Positions 1 through 5,849 of a DNA stretch of 5,849 bases are shown in pieces. Origin of the DNA: Pseudomonadota bacterium (GTDB lineage: Bacteria; Pseudomonadota; Gammaproteobacteria; Burkholderiales; Burkholderiaceae_F). Within the stretch, counting starts at the first letter, position 1. Every line of letters starts with the position of its first letter. The position numbers were made by a program, and so were the translations under genes. The notes under the pieces were generated by a model. The model made no database searches and was not told the origin of the DNA. It worked only from the letters and a program-made list of their open reading frames with translations. Where the stretch lies: NCBI GenBank assembly GCA_021823635.1, contig JAKANT010000128.1, forward strand, positions 1-5,849, written 5' to 3'.

Positions 1-812
1 AACTTGCGGCGGCCGCGCGCGACGACCGTCTGCCGCATGTGCTGGTGACGGTGGATTTCGCCGGACAGCCTTGCGAGGCCGACCGCATCGAGGCGCTGTG
101 CCGGCACTACGGCATCCGCATCATCGAAGACGCATCGCACGCGATCGGGGCGACCTGGAAGGGCGAACGGGTCGGCAGCGGGCGCTGGGCCGATATCACG
201 GTGTTCAGCTTCCATCCGGTGAAGATCCTGACCACGGGCGAAGGCGGCATCGCGGTGACCAACGACGCCGAGCTGCATCGGCGACTGTCGATGCTTCGCA
301 CGCACGGCATGGTGCGCGACATCGGGCATCTCGAACGCAAGGACGTGGGCGGCTGGTACTACGAGCAACAGGCGCTCGGCTTCAACTACCGGCTTACCGA
401 CCTGCAGGCGGCCCTCGGCGTGAGCCAACTGCAGCGCATCGACGCGTTTCTCGCGGCGCGCCGGCGGCTTGCCGCGCGCTACGACCGGTTGCTCGCGGAC
501 AGCGGATTGACGCTGCCTTGGCAGCATCCGGACGCGCTGTCTTCGTACCACCTGTACCCGATCCAGGTGCCCGATGCAGACCAGCGTCGCGCCGTGTTCG
601 ACGGCCTGCGCGCCGCTGGCATTGGCGTGCAGGTGCACTACATCCCGGTGCACCTTCAACCCTATTACCGCCGCATGGGCTTCAAGCCGGGTGACTTTCC
701 GGCCGCCGAGGCGTACTACGCGCGGGCGATTTCGCTGCCGATGTACGCCGCGCTCACCGATGCGCAGCAGCAGTTCGTCGTCGACCAACTGCTGCGGCTG
801 CTGCACGCATGA
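1..812 (+). CDS. pseC: PseC, UDP-4-amino-4,6-dideoxy-N-acetyl-beta-L-altrosamine transaminase (5' partial)
   Basis: Cytosolic PLP aminotransferase of the DegT/DnrJ/EryC1 (fold type I) family. It aminates C4 of the UDP-4-keto sugar made by PseB, the second step of pseudaminic acid synthesis. The frame is open from base 3 (269 residues visible); family members are about 375-390 residues, so roughly the first 110-120 are missing. A GTG at 39 lies inside the conserved large domain, within the LPHVLVTVDFAG strand, and is not the start. Diagnostic motifs are IIEDASHAIG, whose Asp should contact the PLP pyridine nitrogen, and FSFHPVKILTTGEGG, whose Lys (codon 222-224) should be the Schiff-base lysine. 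SFHPVK is typical of PseC; LegC/PglE-type enzymes differ here. The C-terminal part has the expected VHYIPVHLQPYYR and ISLPMYAALTDAQ segments. The stop overlaps the next gene's start as ATGA. The symbol rests on motif recognition; a related sugar aminotransferase remains possible. Confidence 0.88.
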   Translation, partial: LAAAARDDRLPHVLVTVDFAGQPCEADRIEALCRHYGIRIIEDASHAIGATWKGERVGSGRWADITVFSFHPVKILTTGEGGIAVTNDAELHRRLSMLRTHGMVRDIGHLERKDVGGWYYEQQALGFNYRLTDLQAALGVSQLQRIDAFLAARRRLAARYDRLLADSGLTLPWQHPDALSSYHLYPIQVPDADQRRAVFDGLRAAGIGVQVHYIPVHLQPYYRRMGFKPGDFPAAEAYYARAISLPMYAALTDAQQQFVVDQLLRLLHA

Positions 813-1705
813 ACGGGCCGCAACGTCTGGCGCTGGGCACGGCGCAGTTCGGACTCGACTACGGCGTGACCAATCGCGCCGGACCGGTGAGCGAAGCGGC
901 GGCGAGCGAGGTGCTCGCGCGCGCGCGGGCGCTGGGCATCGAATGGCTCGACACGGCGGCCGCGTACGGGACGGCCGAAACCGTGCTCGGCCGCCTGGCG
1001 GGCCCGGCGTCCGGGTTCAGGATCTGCACCAAAGTGGTTTCCGCCGCCGATGGCGCGGGCCCGGTGCAAGCCGCGCAGCGGCAATTCGAAGCGTCGCTCG
1101 CGCGGCTCGGACGCAACGGCGTGGACGTTTTGATGATCCATGACGCGCAGCAGTTGCTCGGTACGCAAGGCGCGGCGCTGTATCGATGGCTGGCCGCGCA
1201 GAGCGAGGCGGGGCGGGCGCAGGCGATCGGCGCATCCGTCTACGACGGCGCGCAGGCGCTCGCGCTGACGGAGCGCTTTCGGCTCGACTGGATTCAGTTG
1301 CCGCTCAACGTGCTCGACCAGCGCGCGCTCGCCGATGGCACGCTGGCGGAGCTGAAGTCGCGCGGTGTGTCCGTGCAGGCGCGCTCGGCGCTGCTGCAAG
1401 GGTTGCTGCTGGCGGATCTGCACCATCTGCCGGCGGCGTTGGCCGCGGCGCGAGCGCCGCTCGCGCGCGTGCGCACGGCCGCCGCCGCGGCGGGCGTCTC
1501 GCCGTTGGTGCTGGCGTTGGCGTTCGTGGCGGGCGTTGCCGAAATCGATTTGATCGTGCTGGGCGTCGAGTCGGCGTCGCAACTCGACGAATGCGCGCGC
1601 GCGCTCGGCACACCCGCCGATACGCGCTGGCGCGAGCTCGCGTGCGACGATCTAACCGTGATCGACCCGCGCCGCTGGCCGGCCGGCGTGCGGATTGCCG
1701 CATAG
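809..1705 (+). CDS. aldo/keto reductase family protein in a nonulosonic acid operon
   Basis: 298-residue NAD(P)H-dependent oxidoreductase of the aldo/keto reductase superfamily (TIM barrel). The usual catalytic tetrad can be placed: Asp48 and Tyr53 in WLDTAAAYGTAETVLG, Lys75 in ICTKVV, His111 in VDVLMIHDAQ. IGASVYDGAQA and WIQLPLNVLDQRAL are the later barrel strands, and a cofactor-binding C-terminal part includes IVLGVESASQLDECARAL. Length is normal for short members of the family. The start is the ATG overlapping the pseC stop; no clear Shine-Dalgarno precedes it, so translation probably depends on coupling to pseC. The next gene follows after 10 bases. The substrate is unknown. The position inside a Pse operon suggests reduction of a keto/aldehyde sugar or of a precursor for an acyl or amino substituent, but this is inferred only from neighbours. 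No canonical Pse step needs a reductase. Confidence 0.87.
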   Translation: MNGPQRLALGTAQFGLDYGVTNRAGPVSEAAASEVLARARALGIEWLDTAAAYGTAETVLGRLAGPASGFRICTKVVSAADGAGPVQAAQRQFEASLARLGRNGVDVLMIHDAQQLLGTQGAALYRWLAAQSEAGRAQAIGASVYDGAQALALTERFRLDWIQLPLNVLDQRALADGTLAELKSRGVSVQARSALLQGLLLADLHHLPAALAAARAPLARVRTAAAAAGVSPLVLALAFVAGVAEIDLIVLGVESASQLDECARALGTPADTRWRELACDDLTVIDPRRWPAGVRIAA

Positions 1706-1708
1706 AGG
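1704..1708 (+). promoter_or_regulatory. Shine-Dalgarno AGAGG for the SpsF-family gene
   Basis: AGAGG lies 7 bases before the ATG at 1716 and overlaps the TAG stop of the aldo/keto reductase. It supports the ATG at 1716 over an in-frame TTG at 1695, whose extra residues do not resemble the family N-terminus. This is the only junction in the window with a gap rather than an overlap, and the one with the clearest ribosome binding site. Confidence 0.6.
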
Positions 1709-1715
1709 CCATGCC

Positions 1716-2486
1716 ATGAACGTCATCGGTGTCCTGCAAGCGCGCGTGTCTTCGACCCGATTGCCGGGCAAGGTGCTGCGGCCCCTGCTCGGTGAGCCGA
1801 TGATCGTGCGCCAGGTCGAACGGCTGCGGCGCGCGCGTATGTTGGAAGCGCTGGTGCTCGCGACCTCGACCGACCCCAGCGACGATGCGTTGGCCCGTTG
1901 GGCCGACGCGGCGGGCGTACCCGTCTATCGCGGTTCGCTCGACGACGTACTCGACCGTTTCGTTTGCGCGGCGCGCCCGTACGCGCCGGCGCACGTCGTG
2001 CGACTGACCGGAGACTGCCCGCTCGCCGACCCGGCGGTGATCGATCTGGTCGTCGCGCGCCATCTCGATAGCGGCGCCGACTACACGAGCAATACGATCG
2101 AACCGACCTGGCCGGACGGCCTGGACGTGGAGGCAATGACGATGGCCGCGCTCGAAGCCGCAGCGCGCGAAGCGACCGCCCGGTACCAGCGCGAGCACGT
2201 GACGCAGTTCATCGTTCGGCAGCCGCAGCGTTTTCGTCTGCACAGCGTGCGACACGATTGCGACCTGTCGGCGTTGCGCTGGACGGTGGACGAGCCGGCC
2301 GACTTCGAGCTGGTGGAGGCGATCTACGCGGCTCTTTACCCGTCGAATCCGGCGTTCGGTACGGCCGACATTCTCGATTTCCTGCGGGACAATCCGCGCT
2401 GGATCACGCACAACGCGCAGCACTCCCGCAACGAAGGGCTGGCGCGCTCGATCGCGCGCGAGTTGCAGGGGCAGGGCAGATCATGA
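1716..2486 (+). CDS. SpsF-family cytidylyltransferase (sugar nucleotidyltransferase)
   Basis: 256-residue nucleotidyltransferase with a GT-A-like fold, of the family named after Bacillus SpsF (spore coat polysaccharide synthesis). It likely transfers CMP, or another nucleotide, to a sugar acid. From the N-terminus: VIGVLQARVSSTRLPGKVL (residues 3-21) carries the nucleotide-binding loop with Arg10, Arg15 and Lys19; VYRGSLDDVLDRF (70-82); VVRLTGDCPLADP (94-106) with Asp100 and Asp105 as candidate metal/nucleotide ligands; PDGLDVE (133-139); REHVT (159-163); RWTVDEPADFELV (188-200). Within a Pse operon it may be the CMP-pseudaminic acid synthetase, replacing the classical PseF/NeuA-type enzyme. 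Alternatively it may activate an intermediate made by the flanking reductase and aminotransferase. The start is ATG 1716, preceded by AGAGG. The stop overlaps the next gene as ATGA. Family assignment is firm; substrate is not. Confidence 0.85.
   Translation: MNVIGVLQARVSSTRLPGKVLRPLLGEPMIVRQVERLRRARMLEALVLATSTDPSDDALARWADAAGVPVYRGSLDDVLDRFVCAARPYAPAHVVRLTGDCPLADPAVIDLVVARHLDSGADYTSNTIEPTWPDGLDVEAMTMAALEAAAREATARYQREHVTQFIVRQPQRFRLHSVRHDCDLSALRWTVDEPADFELVEAIYAALYPSNPAFGTADILDFLRDNPRWITHNAQHSRNEGLARSIARELQGQGRS
2473..2476 (+). promoter_or_regulatory. Shine-Dalgarno AGGG for the class III aminotransferase gene
   Basis: AGGG sits 6 bases before the ATG at 2483; a second purine run (AGGGG, 2467-2471) lies just upstream. 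Together with the ATGA overlap it fixes the start at 2483. The frame stays open further upstream (to an ATG at 2258), but that stretch is arginine- and glycine-rich shadow sequence within the SpsF-family gene. Confidence 0.45.
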
Positions 2487-3778
2487 CGATCGAGCATCGC
2501 TACCAGACCTCCGAGCAGTGGCTGGCGCGCGCGCTGAAGACCATTCCGCTCGGCTCGCAGACCTTCAGCAAGAGCAAGACGCAGTACCCGTACGGTGTGT
2601 CGCCGTACTTCGTCGAGCGCGGCGAAGGCAGCCACGTGTGGGACGCCGACGGCAACGAGTACGTCGACTTCATCATGAGCCTCGCCGCGGTGACGCTCGG
2701 CTATCGGGACCCCGACGTCACCGAGGCGGTGCGGCGCCAGCTCGATGTCGGCGTGATCTTCTCGCTGCCGCACCGGCTGGAGATGGAAGTCGCCGAGGCG
2801 ATCGTCGAGGCCGTGCCGTGCGCGGAGATGGTGCGCTTCGGCAAGAACGGTTCGGATGCGACCGCGGGCGCCATACGCCTCGCGCGCGCGGTGACCGGGC
2901 GCGATCGCGTCGCGGTATGCGGCTACCACGGCTGGCAGGACTGGTACATCGGCTCCACCGCGCGCAACAAAGGCGTGCCGCAGGCCGTGCGCGACCTCAC
3001 GCACACGTTCGCGTACAACGATCTGGGCTCGCTGCAGGTGTTGTTTGACCGGCATCCGAACGAGTTCGCCGCGGTGATCCTGGAACCGATGAACGTGACC
3101 GAGCCGGCGCCGGGCTTCCTGCAAGGGGTGAAAGACCTCGCGCATCGCCACGGCGCCTTGCTGGTGTTCGACGAGACGATCACCGGCTTTCGCTACGAAA
3201 TCGGCGGCGCGCAGCAGCGCTTCGGCGTAGTGCCCGATTTGGCGACCTTCGGCAAAGGGTTGGCGAACGGCTACCCGCTATCGGCGGTGGCCGGCCGTGC
3301 CGACTTGATGAAGGCGATGGAGGAGATCTTCTTTTCGTTCACGTTCGGCGGCGAGTTGCTGTCGCTCGCGGCGGCCAAGGCGACGCTCGCCAAGCTGAGG
3401 CGCGAGCCGGTGATCGAAATGCTGAAAGAACGCGGCGCGCGCGTGATGCGCGGACTGCAGGCGCTGATCGATCTGCATGGCGCCGCCGGTTTTCTCGGCG
3501 TCGCCGGCGATGCGACGTGGTCGTTCGTGACCATCAAGGACGCGGCGCCCTACACGAGCTGGCAGATCAAGACGCTGTTTTTGCAGGAGATGTTCGCGCG
3601 CGGCATCCTGACGGTGGGCACGCATAACCTGTGCTACGCGCACGGCGAAGCGCAGATCGAGCGGCTGATGGCCGTCTACGGCGAGGTCGTGCCGCTGCTC
3701 GCCGACGCGGTGAAGAACGGTCGGCTGGACTCCTATCTGCGCTGCGCACCGCTGGAGCCGCTGTTCAAGGTGCGATGA
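2483..3778 (+). CDS. class III PLP aminotransferase, glutamate-1-semialdehyde aminomutase-like
   Basis: 431-residue fold-type I, class III PLP enzyme resembling HemL (glutamate-1-semialdehyde 2,1-aminomutase), of full length for the family. Seen in order: HVWDADGNEYVDF (51-63), typical of the N-terminal domain; GKNGSDATAGAIRLAR (120-135), the PLP phosphate loop; CGYHGWQDW (146-154), whose Tyr/His should pack on PLP; AAVILEPMN (196-204); LLVFDETITGFR (226-237) with Asp230 facing the pyridine nitrogen; ATFGKGLANGYPLSAVAG (254-271) with Lys258 as the expected Schiff-base lysine; FSFTFGGELLS (284-294) in the substrate/phosphate region. It overlaps both neighbours by ATGA junctions, so it belongs to the Pse operon. 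It is therefore more likely a transaminase or aminomutase acting on a sugar or small acyl precursor than the haem pathway enzyme. The loop reads GSDAT where housekeeping HemL has GTEAT. Substrate is unknown. Confidence 0.87.
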   Translation: MTIEHRYQTSEQWLARALKTIPLGSQTFSKSKTQYPYGVSPYFVERGEGSHVWDADGNEYVDFIMSLAAVTLGYRDPDVTEAVRRQLDVGVIFSLPHRLEMEVAEAIVEAVPCAEMVRFGKNGSDATAGAIRLARAVTGRDRVAVCGYHGWQDWYIGSTARNKGVPQAVRDLTHTFAYNDLGSLQVLFDRHPNEFAAVILEPMNVTEPAPGFLQGVKDLAHRHGALLVFDETITGFRYEIGGAQQRFGVVPDLATFGKGLANGYPLSAVAGRADLMKAMEEIFFSFTFGGELLSLAAAKATLAKLRREPVIEMLKERGARVMRGLQALIDLHGAAGFLGVAGDATWSFVTIKDAAPYTSWQIKTLFLQEMFARGILTVGTHNLCYAHGEAQIERLMAVYGEVVPLLADAVKNGRLDSYLRCAPLEPLFKVR

Positions 3779-5307
3779 GGAACCGAACGCAAGTCGCTTT
3801 CCGGGTCGACGCGTCGCCCGAGATCGGTCTCGGGCATCTAAGCCGCTGCCTCGCCTTGGCCCACGCGTTGCGCGTGCTGGATGCTGAAATTGCGTTCGTC
3901 GTTCGTAATCTTGGAATCGACGTCAGCGATCGCATTCGGAAGGCCGGTTGCCGACTATTAATGCTACCGGCGCCCCCCGTCTCGCTGCCGGCGTTCACTT
4001 GGCCGGCGTGCCCTCGTCACGCTGCGTGGGCCGGCGTGCCCTGGAACCTTGACGCCGAGCAGACAATCGCAGCGCTCGACGGGTTCGATGCCGCCTGGAT
4101 CGTTGTCGATCATTACGCATTCGACGCCCAGTGGCATCGCGCGGTGTCGAACGCGACGCGCGCCAAGATATGCCTGATCGACGACCTCGCCGATCGGCCA
4201 CTCGCCGCGAACATAGTTGTCGATGCCAGCTTGGCCGATCATCGTGCCAAATTCGCGCCCACCATTCGTGGAAGCGCGCGACTGCTGGGCGGGCCTCGCT
4301 ACGCACTACTTGGGCCCGCCTACATGGCCGCACCGCGCTACCGCTTTCGCGAGCGCGTTCAGAGCATCGGTATTTTTTTCGGCGGCTCGGATCCGCTGCG
4401 ACTGTCGGAGCGCGCCTTGCGTGCCTGCCGCCAAGTCGCCCGATTCGACGGCCTCATCGAAGTGGTCAGCACGCGGGCGAACCAGGCGCTCGGCGAGCTG
4501 TCGCAGATCTGCGAGCATTTCGCTCCAGTCCGACTCTCGGTCGATCTGCCGGACCTGACGGAGTTCTACGCTCGCCATGACCTGCACGTGGGCGCAGGCG
4601 GGGGCGCGATGTGGGAACGATGCTTTATTGGCTCTCCCACCGTCGCTCTTGCATTTGCGGAAAACCAACGCCAGATGATCGAAGGCCTTGCGGCCGTGGG
4701 TGCCATCGAGGCTGTGAAGGCGGTCGAAGAAGAACATCTCGGGCAGGCCGTGCGAAAACTGATTGACGACGCCCAGGAGCGGCGACGGCTTTCCGCTCAG
4801 GCTCGCACGCTCGTGGACGGACTTGGCGCAAAACGGGTGGCGCTTGCTCTTCTAGCGGAATCGATCGAATTGGCGCCTGCGTCGTCCGTCGACGCAGAGT
4901 TTGTCTTTCGTTGGCGCAACGATGCGCGCACGCGACGTTTCTTCCGCGACCCGTCGCCAATCACGCGCGAAACGCACGATCGCTGGTGGTCGAGCGCTCT
5001 AGCAGAACCTTCGCGCACGTTACTGGTGGCCCGGTGCGCAAGCACGGCGGTTGGGATTGTGCGCCTGGATCGACGCAGCGATGATTCGGCTGAGGTGTCG
5101 ATCTACCTGGATCCGGAGCTCACCGGATTAGGGCTGGGGCCAGCCGCGTTGCGCGCACTGCAGCGATGGGTTGCGGTGAATTCGAATCTGGCCGTCCTGT
5201 CGGCACACGTACTACCGGAAAATCGGGCTTCGATGCGCGCTTTCGAAGAGGCCGGCTTCGTCCGGCGCGGCGATACGGAATGGACCTGGAATCGGAACGT
5301 CGTATGA
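3775..5307 (+). CDS. pseG: PseG-PseH fusion: UDP-2,4-diacetamido-2,4,6-trideoxy-altropyranose hydrolase with GNAT N-acetyltransferase
   Basis: 510-residue bifunctional cytosolic protein. Residues 1 to about 355 match PseG, an inverting GT-B-like hydrolase that releases UDP from the diacylated altrose. The N-terminal VDASPEIGLGHLSRCLALA contains the GxGHxxRC signature with the likely catalytic His21. Further motifs are IVVDHYAFD (109-117), CLIDDLADRPL (133-143), GGPRYALLGP (172-181), IFFGGSDP (200-207, uridine-binding loop) and GAGGGAMWERC (273-283) followed by ALAFAENQ (291-298). Residues from about 363 (base 4861) match PseH, which N-acylates the C4 amine from PseC: FRWRNDARTRRFF (378-390), VSIYLDPELTGLGLGPAAL (441-459, acetyl-CoA loop) and PENRASMRAFEEAGF (481-495). 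PseG alone is usually about 270-350 residues and PseH about 160, so the length equals both joined. ATG 3775 overlaps the previous stop; upstream in-frame sequence is shadow. Base composition is less GC-rich than in the preceding genes. Confidence 0.9.
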   Translation: MRNRTQVAFRVDASPEIGLGHLSRCLALAHALRVLDAEIAFVVRNLGIDVSDRIRKAGCRLLMLPAPPVSLPAFTWPACPRHAAWAGVPWNLDAEQTIAALDGFDAAWIVVDHYAFDAQWHRAVSNATRAKICLIDDLADRPLAANIVVDASLADHRAKFAPTIRGSARLLGGPRYALLGPAYMAAPRYRFRERVQSIGIFFGGSDPLRLSERALRACRQVARFDGLIEVVSTRANQALGELSQICEHFAPVRLSVDLPDLTEFYARHDLHVGAGGGAMWERCFIGSPTVALAFAENQRQMIEGLAAVGAIEAVKAVEEEHLGQAVRKLIDDAQERRRLSAQARTLVDGLGAKRVALALLAESIELAPASSVDAEFVFRWRNDARTRRFFRDPSPITRETHDRWWSSALAEPSRTLLVARCASTAVGIVRLDRRSDDSAEVSIYLDPELTGLGLGPAALRALQRWVAVNSNLAVLSAHVLPENRASMRAFEEAGFVRRGDTEWTWNRNVV

Positions 5308-5849
5308 GCGAGGCGACGACGGGCGCGTGCACCATCGTGCTAGCAACGCCGCACCGCCGGCATGACACGCTGGAGGCGCGCCTCCGTGAACGCCAAGCGC
5401 TGAACGTGATACGCGTGCGGCGGCCTGAAGAACTGGACCCCGAACGTTTGGCGCAGCATGCGCCCCGCTACGTGTTCTTGCCGCATTGGTCATGGAAGGT
5501 GCCTGCCGCCGTGTACGAAAAGTTCGAGTGCGTGGTTTTTCACATGACGGACGTACCTTTCGGGCGGGGCGGCAGCCCATTGCAAAACCTGATCGCACGT
5601 GGGATCGAAAATACCCAGCTCACGGCGCTGCGATGCGTCGCCGAGCTAGACGCCGGGCCGGTCTATTTGAAGCGCCCCCTCTCGACTCTGGGCACCGCGG
5701 AAGAGGTGCTTTTGCGTGCGGCAACGCTGATCGAGCAAATGATCGTCGAAATCGTCGCGCACCGCCCGATGCCGGTGCCGCAAACGGGCGAAGTCGTCAC
5801 CTTCAAACGGCGTACGCGGCAGGACGGCAATCTCGCGAGCGCGAAGACG
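5304..5849 (+). CDS. formyltransferase family protein, methionyl-tRNA formyltransferase-like fold (3' partial)
   Basis: 182 codons from the ATG overlapping the previous stop (ATGA) to the window end, with no stop reached. A weak GGAA (5294-5297) precedes it by 6 bases. The protein resembles the catalytic domain of 10-formyltetrahydrofolate-dependent formyltransferases. VVFHMTDVPFGRGGSPLQN (77-95) aligns with the catalytic loop of Fmt (NxHxSLLPxxRGxxP), and LTALRCVAELDAGPVYLK (106-123) aligns with the segment holding the catalytic Asp. His80 and Asp116 are therefore kept, but the usual Asn two residues before His is Val78. The N-terminal fold is shortened, and VVTFKRR (164-170) looks like the approach to the C-terminus, so perhaps 40-70 residues are missing. 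In a Pse operon it probably N-formylates an amino sugar (as in known 7-N-formyl Pse derivatives) rather than initiator tRNA. That role is inferred from context. Confidence 0.82.
   Translation, partial: MSEATTGACTIVLATPHRRHDTLEARLRERQALNVIRVRRPEELDPERLAQHAPRYVFLPHWSWKVPAAVYEKFECVVFHMTDVPFGRGGSPLQNLIARGIENTQLTALRCVAELDAGPVYLKRPLSTLGTAEEVLLRAATLIEQMIVEIVAHRPMPVPQTGEVVTFKRRTRQDGNLASAKT

Noticed and set aside
1441..1500. Extremely GC-rich stretch (54 of 60) as a possible regulatory hairpin
   Set aside because: It is in frame within the reductase and codes an Ala/Arg-rich helix; no T-run or clear long inverted repeat marks a terminator.
716..1582. Minus-strand open frame of 288 codons opposite the aldo/keto reductase
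   Set aside because: Arg/Gln-rich translation with no family signature; the plus strand holds an intact catalytic tetrad.
1305..2423. Long minus-strand open frame (372 codons) antisense to the reductase and SpsF-family genes
   Set aside because: Arg/Ala/Pro-rich low-information translation without recognisable motifs, opposite two well-supported genes; typical antisense artefact of high-GC coding DNA.
2258..2482. N-terminal extension of the class III aminotransferase
   Set aside because: The extra residues lie wholly inside the SpsF-family gene in another frame and lack similarity to the family; ATG 2483 has an AGGG and an ATGA overlap.
3631..3774. 48-residue N-terminal extension of the PseG-PseH fusion
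   Set aside because: Arg/Ala-rich shadow of the aminotransferase 3' end; PseG proteins begin a few residues before the VDAS...GxGH motif, matching ATG 3775.
2483..3778. Housekeeping hemL (haem biosynthesis)
   Set aside because: Embedded with 4-base overlaps in a sugar biosynthesis operon, and the loop motif GSDAT differs from the GTEAT expected in HemL; the family is shared but the role very likely is not.
4373..4379. Run of seven T as a possible phase-variation or slippage site in pseG
   Set aside because: It codes the Phe-Phe of the conserved IFFGGSDP strand and is short for slippage; the frame is intact on both sides, so protein constraint explains it.
5304..5849. Housekeeping fmt (initiator tRNA formylation)
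   Set aside because: N-terminal region is shorter, the catalytic Asn is replaced, and the gene overlaps pseG-pseH; Fmt usually sits beside def elsewhere.

Overview
The window is high in GC, with strong G/C preference at third codon positions. It is fully packed with six plus-strand genes. This, together with the gene families, suggests a Proteobacterium, most likely a betaproteobacterium of the Burkholderia type. That placement is an inference from composition only; no taxonomic marker is present. The locus is a stretch of a nonulosonic acid operon, specifically a pseudaminic acid (Pse) type pathway. Such sugars are used to decorate flagellin, pilin, capsule or O-antigen.

Layout: (1) 1-812, the 3' two thirds of pseC, the aminotransferase that makes UDP-4-amino-4,6-dideoxy-N-acetyl-L-altrosamine; (2) 809-1705, an aldo/keto reductase; (3) 1716-2486, a SpsF-family cytidylyltransferase; (4) 2483-3778, a class III PLP aminotransferase related to glutamate-1-semialdehyde aminomutase; (5) 3775-5307, a single polypeptide fusing the UDP-sugar hydrolase PseG to a PseH-like GNAT N-acetyltransferase; (6) 5304-5849, a formyltransferase-fold protein running off the window end. 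Four of the five junctions are 4-base ATGA stop/start overlaps. The fifth has a 10-base gap carrying a good Shine-Dalgarno. No internal promoter, terminator, RNA gene, insertion sequence, CRISPR array or non-coding stretch was seen, so the whole window behaves as the interior of one polycistronic, translationally coupled transcript.

How the genes fit together: PseC makes the 4-amino sugar nucleotide, the PseH part acylates the new amine, and the PseG part removes UDP to free the 2,4-diamido hexose for condensation with phosphoenolpyruvate. The usual first (PseB) and condensing (PseI) enzymes are not in the window and are expected outside it. Inserted between these core genes is a non-canonical trio (reductase, cytidylyltransferase, class III aminotransferase), followed by a formyltransferase. 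These suggest a modified product, for example an N-formylated or otherwise acyl-varied Pse derivative. The cytidylyltransferase may be the CMP-activating enzyme, or may belong to a side branch with the reductase and aminotransferase. The exact chemistry of the trio cannot be read from sequence and is the most interesting open point.
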